From Zhihengliuella sp. (GTDB lineage: Bacteria; Actinomycetota; Actinomycetes; Actinomycetales; Micrococcaceae), in contig NZ_JAPSJL010000002.1 of assembly GCF_031178195.1 (NCBI RefSeq), positions 454,314 through 518,313 of the forward strand: a stretch of DNA of 64,000 bases. Reading direction: 5' to 3'. Made by a program: the position numbers and the translations under genes. Each line of letters opens with the position of its first letter. The first letter of the stretch is position 1. The notes under the pieces were generated by a model. That model saw only the letters and a program-made list of their open reading frames with translations, was not told the DNA's origin and made no database searches. Positions 36,288-45,996 of this stretch are shown here, one piece after another.

Positions 36288-37622
36288 TCAGCTCGCGACG
36301 ATCCGCGGCTCCAGGTCCTCGGCGGGCGGTGTCCAGGACGCCGGATCGGCGGGAACCTGCTCGCCGGAACGGATGTCCTTGACCTCGTGCGCGCCGTCCG
36401 AGCCGGTGAACCAGACGAACGGGATGCCGCGGCGGTCGGCGAACTTGATCTGCTTGCCGAACTTCTCCGCGGTCGCGGCGACCTCCGCGCTGATGCCGCG
36501 GGCGCGCAGCTGGGCGGCGACATCCTGCGCCTCGGACCAGGCGTCGTCGTTCGTGAGGGTCACGTAGACGGCAGTGGGGACGCTGCGCGACGCGACGGCC
36601 GTCTCCTCGGCGAGCATGCGCGAGACCAGCCGGCTGACGCCGATCGACAGGCCGACGCCGGGGAACGTCCGGCTGCCCTTGGTCGCCAGCGACTCGTAGC
36701 GGCCGCCGGAGCAGATCGAGCCGAGCTGCTCGTGGCCGACGAGCACGGTCTCGTAGACGGTGCCGGTGTAGTAGTCGAGCCCGCGCGCGATGCTCAGGTC
36801 GGCGACCACACGGCCCGGGGCGCGGCGGACCGCCATGGAGACAACCTGCGAGAGTTCGTCCAGGCCCTGCTCGAGCAGCTCGTCTTCCACGCCGAGCGCA
36901 CGGACCCGGTCCACGAAGGACATGTCCTCGGTGCGGATGGCAGCCAGCGCCAGGGCGGAGTCGGCCTGCTCGCCCGTGGCGCCGAGCTCCTCCATGAGGA
37001 GCTCCTTGACCCGCGCGGGCCCGACCTTCTCCAGCTTGTCGATGCTGCGCAGGACCCCCGCGGTGTCGGTGAGTCCGAGCCCGCGGTAGAAGCCCTCGGC
37101 GAGCTTGCGGTTGTTCACGCGGAGGGTGAAATCGCCGATCGGCAGGGCCGAGAGCGCCTCCGCGATCACCAGCGCCAGCTCGACGTCGTACTTGAAGGGC
37201 AGGCTGCCGTCACCGACGACGTCGATGTCCGCCTGCGTGAACTCGCGGAAGCGGCCGTCCTGGGGACGCTCGCCGCGCCAGACCTTCTGCATCTGGTAGC
37301 GCCGGAAGGGGAAGTTCAGGTGTCCGGCGTTCTCGACGACGTAGCGCGCGAAGGGAACCGTCAGGTCGAAGTGCAGGGCCAGTCCGTTCGGGTCCTCGGC
37401 CGTCGCCGGTTCGTCGCCCTGCAGCCGCGAGAGGCCGTACACCTCTTTGTCGATCTCCCCCTTGCGCAGCAGCTGCCCGACGGTCTCCACGGCACGGGTC
37501 TCCACGCTGCTGAACCCGTGGAGCTCGAAGGTCCGGCGCAACGTGTCCAGGACATGGAGCTCCACGAGCCGCTCGCCGGGGAGCCATTCGGGGAAGCCGG
37601 ACAGGGAGGCCTTGCGTGCCAT
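36288..37622 (-). CDS. hisS: Histidyl-tRNA synthetase
   Basis: Class II synthetase of 444 residues. Motif 1 region FELHGFSSVETR, motif 2 MQKVWRGERPQDGRFREFTQ and the histidine-binding RGLDYYTGTVYE and GGRYESL are present; the C-terminal anticodon domain (about 340-430) has YVTLTNDDAW. The ATG at 37622 (MARKASL) is taken; an upstream extension in frame lacks conserved sequence. The SD match AGGAG is 12 bases away, a little far. The product ends PRIVAS. It is divergent from the DUF349 gene. No T-box leader is seen, as is usual in actinobacteria outside ileS. Confidence 0.96.
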   Translation of the reverse strand: MARKASLSGFPEWLPGERLVELHVLDTLRRTFELHGFSSVETRAVETVGQLLRKGEIDKEVYGLSRLQGDEPATAEDPNGLALHFDLTVPFARYVVENAGHLNFPFRRYQMQKVWRGERPQDGRFREFTQADIDVVGDGSLPFKYDVELALVIAEALSALPIGDFTLRVNNRKLAEGFYRGLGLTDTAGVLRSIDKLEKVGPARVKELLMEELGATGEQADSALALAAIRTEDMSFVDRVRALGVEDELLEQGLDELSQVVSMAVRRAPGRVVADLSIARGLDYYTGTVYETVLVGHEQLGSICSGGRYESLATKGSRTFPGVGLSIGVSRLVSRMLAEETAVASRSVPTAVYVTLTNDDAWSEAQDVAAQLRARGISAEVAATAEKFGKQIKFADRRGIPFVWFTGSDGAHEVKDIRSGEQVPADPASWTPPAEDLEPRIVAS

Positions 37623-37761
37623 GGGCGGGATCGCTCCTGGGTCGTTTCGGTGGCGTGGGCGGGCCGGCGCTTCGACGCCGACGCGCCGGCCGCGATCGAC
37701 GCGCCGCATCGGCGCGTCCGCGGGCCGGACCGCCTCATTCTAGCGTCATGCCCGCCGCCGG

Positions 37762-37790
37762 TTGGGTGTCGGAACGCGACTCGGTAGAGT
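37762..37790 (+). promoter_or_regulatory. Promoter of the DUF349 gene
   Basis: TTGGGT (37762-37767), a 17-base spacer and TAGAGT (37785-37790). The inferred start near 37797 gives a leader of about 58 bases before the GTG at 37855. Confidence 0.5.
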
Positions 37791-37854
37791 GACGGATGAG
37801 ACATGAACCCGCGGTGGCCCGGCCATGCGCGGCACGAGTGAAAGAGTTCCAGCG

Positions 37855-39312
37855 GTGACCGACAGTCAGAAATCCGACGACCAGCAGTCCACAGGACCGA
37901 CCCCTGCGGCCCCGGCCCCCGCCGCGGCGACGCCAGGGGCGGTGAAGCCCTCGGCGATCAAACCGTCGGCAGTCAAGCCGACCGCGCTGAAGCCGGCAGC
38001 GGGCACGAAGCCCGCCGCGACCGCCGACTCAGTGGTCGCGCCGCCGTCGTACTCCACGCCCCTGGAGGAGGCGCGCCGGTTCGCGCGGGTGACCGAGGAC
38101 GGGCACGTGTTCGTCGTCGTCGACGGCGAGGAGCACGCGGTCGGCCAGTACCCGGACGCGTCGCAGGACGAGGCGCTCGGGTACTTCGTGCGCAAGTACG
38201 ACGACGTGGTGAACCAGGTGCTGCTGCTGGAGCACCGGGTGGCCGCCAAGGCACCGACGACGGATATGGAGAAGACGCTCTCCGGGCTCGCCGAGCAGGT
38301 CGCGGCCCGCGGCATGGTCGGCGACCTGAAGGCCCTCGAGGAGCGCATCGCCAAGGCGCGCGAGGACGTCGCACTGCTGCACGAGGCGGAGAGGCAGGAG
38401 CAGGAGAGGGCCCGGGCGGCGCACCTGGCCGAGCGGGAGGCACTGGTCGCCGAGGCCGAGGAGCTCGCCGCGCAGGACCCGCAGAAGGTCCAGTGGAAGC
38501 AGGCCAGCCAGCGCATGAACGAGCTCTTCGAGGCCTGGAAGCACGCGCAGAAGTCGGGGCCGCGGCTCGGGCGAGGCACCGAGGATGCCCTCTGGAAGCG
38601 GTTCCGCGCAGCGCGCACGATCTTCGACAAGCACCGCCGCGGCTACTTCTCGCAGCTCGATGCCGACCACGCGGAGGCCAAGCGGGTCAAGGAATCGCTG
38701 ATTGCCCGTGCGGAGGAGCTCTCCACGTCGACCGACTGGGGTCACACGGCCGCCGAGTACCGCAAGCTCATGGACGAGTGGAAGGCCTCCAAGCGAGCCG
38801 CCCGCAAGGACGACGATGCCCTGTGGGCACGGTTCCGAGCCGCCCAGGACGTCTTCTTCAACGCGCGGAATGCGGCGAACGCTGCTCTCGACGCCGAGTT
38901 CGAGGAGAATCTGAAGGTCAAGGAGCAGCTCCTCGAGGAGGCGCGCGCGATCCTGCCCATCAAGGACCTGGGTGCGGCCAAGAAGGCGTTGGACTCGGTC
39001 CGGGAGCGCTGGGACCAGGCCGGCAAGGTGCCGCGCTCGGCCATGCAGCGGATCGAGGCCGGCCTGCGCCAGGTCGAGGACGCCGTACGGGACGCCGAGG
39101 ACGAGCAGTGGCGCCGGTCGAACCCGGAGACCAAGGCCCGCTCCAACAGCATGCTGGCCCAGCTCGAGGAGTCGATCGCCCAGCTCGAGCGCGAGCTCGA
39201 CGAGGCGAGGGCCGGCGGCGACCAGCGAAAGATCAAGAAGGCCGAGGAAGCGCTGGAGGCCCGACGCACCTGGCTCGAGACGGTGTCCGCCTCGGCGCAG
39301 GACCTCTCCTAG
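37855..39312 (+). CDS. DUF349 domain-containing protein
   Basis: A 485-residue, highly helical protein with several DUF349 repeats (about residues 125-480), each with the W-x-x-A/E...RF/LW pattern such as WKQASQRMNELFEAWK, LWKRFRAARTIFDKH and LWARFRAAQDVFFNAR. DUF349 proteins are coiled-coil-like; no activity is established. The N-terminus (about 15-70) is Pro/Ala-rich and contains five short units ending in KP (AVKP, AIKP, AVKP, ALKP, AGTKP). The GTG at 37855 was chosen over ATG 37825 because the protein then begins MTDSQ, as family members do. A terminator hairpin lies between it and the next gene. Confidence 0.87.
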   Translation: MTDSQKSDDQQSTGPTPAAPAPAAATPGAVKPSAIKPSAVKPTALKPAAGTKPAATADSVVAPPSYSTPLEEARRFARVTEDGHVFVVVDGEEHAVGQYPDASQDEALGYFVRKYDDVVNQVLLLEHRVAAKAPTTDMEKTLSGLAEQVAARGMVGDLKALEERIAKAREDVALLHEAERQEQERARAAHLAEREALVAEAEELAAQDPQKVQWKQASQRMNELFEAWKHAQKSGPRLGRGTEDALWKRFRAARTIFDKHRRGYFSQLDADHAEAKRVKESLIARAEELSTSTDWGHTAAEYRKLMDEWKASKRAARKDDDALWARFRAAQDVFFNARNAANAALDAEFEENLKVKEQLLEEARAILPIKDLGAAKKALDSVRERWDQAGKVPRSAMQRIEAGLRQVEDAVRDAEDEQWRRSNPETKARSNSMLAQLEESIAQLERELDEARAGGDQRKIKKAEEALEARRTWLETVSASAQDLS

Positions 39313-39351
39313 AGCGCCCTGCCACCGGGGTTCCTCCACAGGCCCGCAGGC

Positions 39352-39389
39352 CCAGGGGCCGCTGTCCACACCGGGACGGCGGCCCCTGG
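39352..39389 (+). terminator. Hairpin between DUF349 gene and AbiEi-like gene
   Basis: Perfect 11-base stem CCAGGGGCCGC / GCGGCCCCTGG around a 16-base loop that can fold a further four pairs (GTCC / GGAC). Likely terminator of the DUF349 gene; no T-tract. Confidence 0.65.
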
Positions 39390-39421
39390 CGTACCGCGAA
39401 CCGTCCGCGGAGGGTGGAGTC

Positions 39422-40162
39422 ATGACTCACCTCCCGCTCCCGTCCCGCACACGCTCCGGCAGTGGAGCCCGCAGGTCCGGCCTCGCCCCCGCCCCCGCGC
39501 CCGCTCCCGACCGCGGCGGCGGCGACGACGGGACGGCCGAGCTGCCGAACGTGTACCGGGCGGGGGCCCCGTTCGGGGTCGGGGAGCTCTCCGCCATGGC
39601 CCGGGAGGGCCTACTCCGGGACATTCTCACGAACGTCTGGGTCGAGGCCCGGGCAGGAGACTCCCCTACCGTGCGCGCCCGGGCGGCAGCCTGCGCCGCC
39701 GGCCCGGTCGCCTATACGGCCGTCGGAGGCTTCTCCGCGGCCTGGGTCTACGGCTGCGCGCCCGTTCCGCGGCGACTGGAGCTGTACGTCTCGTCCTTCC
39801 AACGCCTCCCCCGATCAGCTGCGGAGCGGATGCCGATCCGCTGTCTGGAGCAGTCACTCGAACCGGCGGAGATCCAGAGGGTCGCCGCGGTGCGGGTGGC
39901 CACCCCGCTGCGTACGGCGTTCGACCTCCTCTGGCGCGAGGAGCCCGACGACGTGGTGGTGCGCACCGCCAGCCGGCTGATCAGCCTCCGGGCCCTCGCC
40001 GTCGACGCCGGAGCGCTGCACGAGGCAGTGGCCGGGTCCAGACGACGGCCCGGGAAGGTGCGCGCCCTGGAACGGCTGGACGAAGCCGTCCGGCGGGCGC
40101 CGCGCGTGCTCGAGCGGCCGGCGGCCGATGCGACGGAACAGCCGGCCGGTCAGCCGCGCTGA
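39422..40162 (+). CDS. AbiEi-like antitoxin family protein (orphan)
   Basis: A 246-residue protein resembling the actinobacterial type IV antitoxin AbiEi-like family. After a Pro/Ala/Arg-rich N-terminus (1-40), residues 42-70 look like a short DNA-binding segment ending in [13 protein letters not shown], then [12 protein letters not shown] and the conserved [13 protein letters not shown] strand-helix. It lacks the nuclease-like C-terminus found in some relatives. No AbiEii toxin gene is adjacent; the neighbours are the DUF349 gene and relA. The start is the ATG at 39422 after GGAGGGTGGAGTC. The stop overlaps the convergent relA by 13 bases. Family assignment is moderate, and function is unproven. 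Confidence 0.6.
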   Translation: MTHLPLPSRTRSGSGARRSGLAPAPAPAPDRGGGDDGTAELPNVYRAGAPFGVGELSAMAREGLLRDILTNVWVEARAGDSPTVRARAAACAAGPVAYTAVGGFSAAWVYGCAPVPRRLELYVSSFQRLPRSAAERMPIRCLEQSLEPAEIQRVAAVRVATPLRTAFDLLWREEPDDVVVRTASRLISLRALAVDAGALHEAVAGSRRRPGKVRALERLDEAVRRAPRVLERPAADATEQPAGQPR

Positions 40163-42423
40163 CCCGAAGCCGTGGCCCGGTAGACGTCGTAGACGCCGTC
40201 GATGCGGCGCACCGCGTTGAGGACGTGGCTGAGGTACTTCGGATCGCCCATCTCGAAGGAGAACCGGCTGAGGGCTACCCGGTCGCGCGTTGTCGTCACG
40301 CTCGCGGACAGGATGTTCACGTGGCTCTCGCTCAGGACGCGGGTGACGTCGGAGAGCAGGGACTTGCGGTCGAGCGCTTCGACCTGGATCTCGACCAGGA
40401 AGAGGCTGGTCTTGGTGGGCGCCCACTCGACCTCGACGATCCGCTCCTTCTCCTCGGACAGCGCCAGGAAGTTGCTGCAGTTCGCGCGGTGCACGGAGAC
40501 CCCGGCGCCACGCGTCACGAACCCGGCGATCTCGTCCGGGGGAACCGGTCCGCAGCAGCGAGCCAGCTTGGTCATGACATCGCCGGCGCCCTTGACGATC
40601 ACACCCGAGTCCCCCGAGGCGCTCCGCGCCTTGGCCGGGGAGGTGAGCGGAACGTCGTCGAACTCGGAGACCTCGTCCGGCTCGGCCGTCAGGGCGATCA
40701 GGTGCTCGATGACGTTCTGGGCGGAGGTGTGGCCGTCGCCGACGGCAGCGTAGAGCGCCGCGATGTCATTGTGCCGGAGCTCGTGCGCGACCGCTGAGAG
40801 GGTCTCGTGCGTCATGAGCTTCTGCAGCGGGAGGTGGTGCTTGCGCAGCTCCCGAGTCAGCAGGTCCTTGCCCTTGTCGATGGCCTCCTCGCGCCGCTCC
40901 TTGCTGAACCACTGGCGGATCTTGTTCCGCGCGCGGGCGCTCTTGACGAAGCCGAGCCAGTCCTGGCTGGGCCCGGCGCCCTCGGCCTTGGAGGTGAAGA
41001 TCTCCACCCAGTCGCCGTGGTGGAGCTCGCTGCTCAGCGGCACCAGCTTGCCGTTGACCCGGGCCCCGATGGCCCGGTTCCCGACCTCGGTGTGGACCGA
41101 GTACGCGAAGTCGATCGGCGTGGAACCGGCCGGCAGCGCCATGACCTCGCCCTTGGGCGTGAACACGAACACCTCGGCGGCGTTGATCTCGAACCGGAGA
41201 CTGTCGAGGAACTCCCCCGGATCGCGGGTCTCCTCCTGCCAGTCGAGCAGGCTGCGCAGCCAGCCCATGTCCTGCTGGCCCTGCTCCGGGACGGAGCCCT
41301 TGCTGTGCTCCTTGTACTTCCAGTGGGCGGCGACGCCGTACTCGGCGCGCCGGTGCATCTCGTGCGTGCGGATCTGGATCTCCACCGGCTTGCCCTGTGG
41401 ACCGATGACGGTGGTGTGCAGCGACTGGTACATGTTGAACTTGGGCATCGCGATGTAGTCCTTGAACCGCCCCGGCAGCGGATTCCATCGCGCATGCAGG
41501 GTGCCTAGGGTCGCGTAGCAGTCGCGGACCGAGTCGACGAGGACGCGCACACCCATCAGGTCGTGGATGTCATTGAACTCCTTGCCGCGCACCACCATCT
41601 TCTGGTACACGGAATAGTAGTGCTTGGGTCGGCCGGTGACGGAGGCCTTGATGCGCGCTTGATGGAGATCCTCGCCGATGAGCTTCCGGACCGTGGAGAG
41701 GTACTTCTCTCGTTCCGGCGTGCGGTCACCGACGAGGCGGACGACCTCCTCGTAGACCTTCGGATGCAGCGCGGCGAACGAGAGGTCCTCCAGCTCCCAC
41801 TTGATGGTGTTCATGCCTAGCCGATGGGCGAGCGGGGCGAAGATCTCGAGGGTCTCGCGGGCCTTCTTGGCACTGGACTCCGGCGAGACGTACCGCCACG
41901 TTCGCGCGTTGTGCAGGCGGTCGGCCAGCTTGATGAGCAGCACGCGGATGTCCTTGGACATCGCGACGACCATCTTCCGCACCGTCTCGGCCTGGGCCGC
42001 GTCGCCGAACTTGACCTTGTCCAGCTTGGTCACGCCGTCGACCAGCATGGCGACCTCGTCGCCGAACTCTCGGCGGAGGTCGTCCAGTGAGTAGTCGGTG
42101 TCCTCGACGGTGTCGTGCAGGAGAGCAGCGGCGAGGGTGGTGCCGGTCATGCCCATCTCGGCGAGGATCGTGGACACCGCGACCGGGTGGGTGATGTACG
42201 GGTCGCCGCTCTTGCGCTTCTGCCCCTCGTGCTTGCGCTCGGCGACGGCGAACGCATGCGTGATCAGTTCGAGGTCCTCGCGCGGGCTGTTGGCGCGGAC
42301 CGTGCGCAGCAGCGGTTCCAGGATCGGGGGCTGCCCCATGGGCGACCGTCCGGCGAAACGGGCCAGGCGGGACATGGTCCGCCCGCGCCGCTGTCCGTCG
42401 GCGCTCGTGCGATTCTCGGCCAC
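40150..42423 (-). CDS. relA: Bifunctional (p)ppGpp synthetase/hydrolase RelA/SpoT
   Basis: Long RSH enzyme of 757 residues that makes and degrades the alarmone (p)ppGpp. The N-terminal HD hydrolase domain has His79 and the [10 protein letters not shown] motif (102-110, HD and ED), all apparently intact. The synthetase domain follows, with [19 protein letters not shown] and [14 protein letters not shown], then a TGS domain ([19 protein letters not shown]) and a C-terminal ACT domain. It is therefore a bifunctional enzyme, as in other actinobacteria. It is separated from secF by 250 bp including a hairpin, so it is its own transcription unit. Confidence 0.97.
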   Translation of the reverse strand: MAENRTSADGQRRGRTMSRLARFAGRSPMGQPPILEPLLRTVRANSPREDLELITHAFAVAERKHEGQKRKSGDPYITHPVAVSTILAEMGMTGTTLAAALLHDTVEDTDYSLDDLRREFGDEVAMLVDGVTKLDKVKFGDAAQAETVRKMVVAMSKDIRVLLIKLADRLHNARTWRYVSPESSAKKARETLEIFAPLAHRLGMNTIKWELEDLSFAALHPKVYEEVVRLVGDRTPEREKYLSTVRKLIGEDLHQARIKASVTGRPKHYYSVYQKMVVRGKEFNDIHDLMGVRVLVDSVRDCYATLGTLHARWNPLPGRFKDYIAMPKFNMYQSLHTTVIGPQGKPVEIQIRTHEMHRRAEYGVAAHWKYKEHSKGSVPEQGQQDMGWLRSLLDWQEETRDPGEFLDSLRFEINAAEVFVFTPKGEVMALPAGSTPIDFAYSVHTEVGNRAIGARVNGKLVPLSSELHHGDWVEIFTSKAEGAGPSQDWLGFVKSARARNKIRQWFSKERREEAIDKGKDLLTRELRKHHLPLQKLMTHETLSAVAHELRHNDIAALYAAVGDGHTSAQNVIEHLIALTAEPDEVSEFDDVPLTSPAKARSASGDSGVIVKGAGDVMTKLARCCGPVPPDEIAGFVTRGAGVSVHRANCSNFLALSEEKERIVEVEWAPTKTSLFLVEIQVEALDRKSLLSDVTRVLSESHVNILSASVTTTRDRVALSRFSFEMGDPKYLSHVLNAVRRIDGVYDVYRATASGQRG

Positions 42424-42596
42424 AGCGTCTCCTTTCGAACACGGTCCGTCAGGTCAACGCACCCCTGACCTGCAGTGGGGTACCCCAAGGTTACTGCAGT
42501 GCGGATGCCGCAGCAGACCAGGGGCACCACGGGACGTCAGATGACGCCGCGGCCTTGAGGGGTGCTTGAGCAGCAGGACCCGGTCGCCGGACGAAA

Positions 42597-42636
42597 GCGG
42601 GCCCGCACCGACCAGGACTGATCGGTACGGGCCCGC
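42597..42636 (-). terminator. Terminator of secF (secDF operon)
   Basis: Hairpin GCGGGCCCG / CGGGCCCGC (nine pairs), one C-A mismatch, then ACCGA / TCGGT, loop of ten bases. It lies 38 bases past the secF stop on the minus strand. Confidence 0.65.
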
Positions 42637-42674
42637 CGGCAGCAGGCCGGCCTGGGAGGAGCCGGCACCGCTCC

Positions 42675-43676
42675 CTAGCGTGCGGGTGCCGGCTCCGCCG
42701 AGGCACCGCGCCCGGCGTCGACGGCCTCGGCGTGCTCGCGCAGCTCCGGCTCGCTCGCCCGCAACTGGGCGTAGAGGGGGGCCTGAACGAACAGCGTGGC
42801 CAGCGTGCCCACGATGACACCGACGAACAGCGCGAGCGCCAAGTCCTTCAGCGTTCCCGCGCCGAGCAGGAAGGAGCCGATGAAGAGGATCGACCCGATC
42901 GGCAGGATGGCGACGACGGAGGTGTTGATCGAGCGGACGAGGGTCTGGTTGATGGCGAGATTGACCAGATCGTGGAACGACCGCTCGTGCTGCTCGCGGT
43001 AGTCGACCGTGTTCTCTCGGATTTTGTCGAAGACCACCACGGTGTCGTAGAGCGCGTAGCTGAGGATGGTGAGGAAGCCGATGATCGCGCTGGGCGTCAC
43101 CTCGAACCCGGTGGCGGAGTAGATCCCCGCCGTGACCACGACGACGAACAGCAGCCCGAGCACCGCCGCCGCGGACATCTTCCAGGTCCGGAAGTACGCG
43201 GCCATGAGCAGGCCGACGAGCGCCACGAACGCCACGAGGCCCATGAGGGCCTGCTTCGAGACATCCTCGCCCCACGTGGGTCCGATGTAGGTGCTGGTCA
43301 CGTGGTCGGCGGAGACGCCGTAGGCGTCCGCGAGCGCATCGCCCACGGCGAGGGTCTCGTCGTCGCTCATCCGATCGGTCTGGACCCGCATGGTGTCGCC
43401 GGTGATGGCGGTGACCCGGACCCCTTCGACATCGACGACGGAGTCGACGGCCTCCTCCCCGGTCTCCACGTCCGTGTCCGCCACGCCCGAGACGACGAAC
43501 TCTGAGCCACCGCGGAAATCGATGCCGAGGTTGAACCCGCCCTTGACCACGGGGACCAGGACCGCGGCGATGAGCAGCACTGCGGCGACCATGAACCAGA
43601 GTCGCCGCCGGCCGATGAAGTCGTAGGACTTCTTGCCCGTGTAGAGGTCGTTGCCCCACTGTGCGAGATTACGCAT
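42675..43676 (-). CDS. secF: Protein translocase subunit SecF
   Basis: Membrane partner of SecD that uses the proton gradient to assist late steps of Sec protein export. The 333-residue protein has six transmembrane segments, the first near 23-42, and the large periplasmic domain after it. GIDFRGGSE at about 55-63 is the P1 signature, and LSYALYDTVVVFDKIREN is the TM4 motif with the conserved aspartate and arginine. It begins MRNLAQWGNDLYTG; the start at 43676 overlaps the secD stop by eight bases, so they are translationally coupled. The short C-terminal tail is Ala/Glu/Pro rich. Confidence 0.97.
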   Translation of the reverse strand: MRNLAQWGNDLYTGKKSYDFIGRRRLWFMVAAVLLIAAVLVPVVKGGFNLGIDFRGGSEFVVSGVADTDVETGEEAVDSVVDVEGVRVTAITGDTMRVQTDRMSDDETLAVGDALADAYGVSADHVTSTYIGPTWGEDVSKQALMGLVAFVALVGLLMAAYFRTWKMSAAAVLGLLFVVVVTAGIYSATGFEVTPSAIIGFLTILSYALYDTVVVFDKIRENTVDYREQHERSFHDLVNLAINQTLVRSINTSVVAILPIGSILFIGSFLLGAGTLKDLALALFVGVIVGTLATLFVQAPLYAQLRASEPELREHAEAVDAGRGASAEPAPAR

Positions 43677-45462
43677 CGTTCGCTCCCTTGCCACCGGTGC
43701 GGCCGGCGTCCGCTCTCGTGTTCGCCGGAACGGACGCTCGGGCCTCCTCGGAGGCGGCCGGAGCGTCCGGCTCGTCGGCACCCTCCGCGGCGAGGCGCCG
43801 CCGCTCGGCGATCGTCAGACGGCGTTCAGCCTCCGCCTCGGACTGGCGCTTGGGCTTCCTCCGGCCCACCGCAGCGTCCGGGCTCACCGGGAGCACCGGG
43901 CGGACCAGGCCGGCACCACGGTAGAACGGCGCCACGCCGAGCGTCCGCGGGTCGAGCCCGGAGGCCGGATGCCCCTGGCCGAAGAAGCGCGTCCGGGCCA
44001 GGACCTGGAGCATCGGATGAGTGAACAGGAAGACGACCACGAGGTCCGCGATCGCGGTGAGACCGAGTGTGAACGCGAAGCCGCGCACGCTGCCGACGGC
44101 CATGACGTACAGGACGACCGCCGCGAGGAGGTTCACCGCCTTCGACGCCAGGATGGTGCGCCGGGCCCGGAACCAGCCGGCCTCGACTGCCGCGACGAGG
44201 TTTCGCCCGTCGCGCAGCTCGTCGCGCACACGTTCGAAGTAGACGATGAACGAGTCGGCGGTGAGGCCGATGGCCACGATGATGCCGGCGATGCCGGCGA
44301 GCGAGAGCCGGTAGTTCTGGGTCCAGCCCAGCAGCACCAGCGCGAGGTAGGTCAGGATGCCCGCCACGACGAGCGAGGCCAGCGTGACCAGGCCGAGAGT
44401 GCGGTACTGGAAGAGCGAGTAGACGGCGACCAGCACCAGGCCGATGACGCCGGCGATCATTCCCATCTGCAGCTGGTTGGCGCCGAGTGTGGCGGAGATC
44501 TGCTGCTCGGACTGGATCTCGAAGCTGATCGGGAGGGCGCCATACTTGAGCTGCTCGGCCAGTTTGGCGGCTGTTTCCTCGGTGAAATTGCCCGTGATCT
44601 GCGCGCGTCCGTCGGCGATGACGACATTGCTGGCCGGGGCCGAGACGATGACGCCGTCGAGCAGGATGGCGAACTGGTTCTGCGCACCCTGGAGCGCGGT
44701 CAGGCGCTCGGTGACCTCACGGAACTGGCGGGTGCCCTCGGAGTTGAACTCGATGTTCACGGCCCAGCCGCCCGAGACGTAGCCCTGCGCGTTGCGCACC
44801 TGGCCGTGCGAGGCGTCGGCGATGGTGTCGCCGTCGACCTCGACGGGCCCGACGATGTACTTGGCCTGGTAGGCGGGATCGCACGCGATCGTCGGCGCGT
44901 CCGCCGGGGCGGGCTCGACGGAGCGCTCCTGAATGGCCGCCTCACAGTCGTACGCCTCGAACTCGCGGTATAGCTCGGGAGTGACCCAGTTGGTGTCCGA
45001 GGCCGTCTCGGGTTCGCCGGTGGGCTGTGGGAGCTCTTCGTCGGAGAGCCGCTGGTCCTCCGGGGTGGGACCGTAGCTGCCGGCCATGATGACCGGGCGG
45101 AACTCCATGTTGGCGGAGGCCTGGATCAGCTCGCGGGTCCGGCTGTCCGGGATGCCCGGGAGGGAGACAACGATGTTGCGCCCACCCTGGGTGGTGATCT
45201 CGGCCTCGCTGACGCCGGAGCCGTCGACGCGCTGGCGGATGATTTCCACGGCCTGCTCGAGCTGCTCCTGCGTGATCGCCTCCCCGCCGTCGACGCGAGG
45301 CGCCAGAATCATCTGGGTGCCGCCCTCGAGGTCGAGGGCCAGCTTCGGCGAGGCCGCCGTCTGACCGGTGGCGACTCCGGCGACGAGCGCGCCGCCGAGC
45401 GCCACCGTCAGGACGAACAGCCAGATGAGGGCACGCCGGGCGTGCCGGATGGGTTCGGCCAT
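43669..45462 (-). CDS. secD: Protein translocase subunit SecD
   Basis: Proton-driven accessory subunit of the Sec translocon, 597 residues. The first transmembrane segment is near 10-30, then the extracytoplasmic P1 domain starting LDLEGGTQMILAPR. The C-terminal five segments begin near residue 330 and contain GLTADSFIVYFERVRDELR, the RND-type proton-relay region. Residues after about 520 form a long charged tail (KRQSEAEAERRLTIAERRR) not present in all homologues. It follows yajC with an eight-base gap and overlaps secF by eight bases: one operon. Confidence 0.97.
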   Translation of the reverse strand: MAEPIRHARRALIWLFVLTVALGGALVAGVATGQTAASPKLALDLEGGTQMILAPRVDGGEAITQEQLEQAVEIIRQRVDGSGVSEAEITTQGGRNIVVSLPGIPDSRTRELIQASANMEFRPVIMAGSYGPTPEDQRLSDEELPQPTGEPETASDTNWVTPELYREFEAYDCEAAIQERSVEPAPADAPTIACDPAYQAKYIVGPVEVDGDTIADASHGQVRNAQGYVSGGWAVNIEFNSEGTRQFREVTERLTALQGAQNQFAILLDGVIVSAPASNVVIADGRAQITGNFTEETAAKLAEQLKYGALPISFEIQSEQQISATLGANQLQMGMIAGVIGLVLVAVYSLFQYRTLGLVTLASLVVAGILTYLALVLLGWTQNYRLSLAGIAGIIVAIGLTADSFIVYFERVRDELRDGRNLVAAVEAGWFRARRTILASKAVNLLAAVVLYVMAVGSVRGFAFTLGLTAIADLVVVFLFTHPMLQVLARTRFFGQGHPASGLDPRTLGVAPFYRGAGLVRPVLPVSPDAAVGRRKPKRQSEAEAERRLTIAERRRLAAEGADEPDAPAASEEARASVPANTRADAGRTGGKGANDA

Positions 45463-45470
45463 TGGTGGAG

Positions 45471-45872
45471 TTACTTTTCCTCGTCGTTCAGGCGGCGCTC
45501 GGTCTCCTCAGGGGACTCGACGGCGGGCTCCGCCGGAGCCTGCTCGGTCTCCGCGGCCGCGGCGGGCTCGACGACCTTGGCGATGGCCCCGGAGTGCACG
45601 GTGGCCGTGGTGCCCGGGGAGAGCTCGAGCACGACCTGGTTCTCGTCCGGATTCTGCCGGAGAACCGTGCCGAAGAGCCCGAAGTTGGTCATGACCTGGG
45701 CGCCGACGTGAAGCTTGGACCGGAGCTCCTCCTGGGCCTTCTTGGCCTTCTGCCGACCGCGGAACATCATGAAGATCATGAAGGCCAGGGCCACGAGCAG
45801 GATGAGGTTCATGGGGTTGAAACCGGAGGCCTGCGTCTGTTCTGCGGACGCGGCGGTCAGGAGCGAAGTCAA
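45471..45872 (-). CDS. yajC: Preprotein translocase subunit YajC
   Basis: Small membrane protein of the SecDF-YajC complex, 133 residues. One transmembrane segment (NLILLVALAFMIFMMF, about 22-37) is followed by the conserved cytoplasmic stretch RGRQKAKKAQEEL and MTNFGLFGTVL. The last 35 residues are Glu/Ala/Pro-rich. The start is TTG at 45872, with GGTAAAG upstream. It is first in the yajC-secD-secF operon. The strong hairpin at 45912-45944 lies between it and ruvB, so a promoter in or just after that hairpin is needed; TATAGA about 20 bases before the TTG is one candidate. Confidence 0.95.
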   Translation of the reverse strand: MTSLLTAASAEQTQASGFNPMNLILLVALAFMIFMMFRGRQKAKKAQEELRSKLHVGAQVMTNFGLFGTVLRQNPDENQVVLELSPGTTATVHSGAIAKVVEPAAAAETEQAPAEPAVESPEETERRLNDEEK

Positions 45873-45911
45873 GAGTCTTTACCTGTTTCTATAGTGGATC
45901 GGTACCGATCG

Positions 45912-45944
45912 GGCCGCGGCACGCGCAAGCGCGGGGCCGCGGCC
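45912..45944 (-). terminator. Hairpin between ruvB and yajC
   Basis: Nine-base outer stem GGCCGCGGC / GCCGCGGCC enclosing a five-base inner stem CGCGC / GCGCG with an AA loop. Likely terminator of the ruv operon; it could alternatively sit in the leader of yajC. Confidence 0.65.
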
Positions 45945-45996
45945 AGTCTAACGGGCGCGACTGTGACGCGCGGGACCTACGCCGCCGGCGAACGGT

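Noticed and set aside
36169..37854. T-box or SAM riboswitch near hisS and cysK
   Set aside because: I saw no T-box sequence or SAM-riboswitch core in the leaders of hisS, thrS, aspS or cysK.
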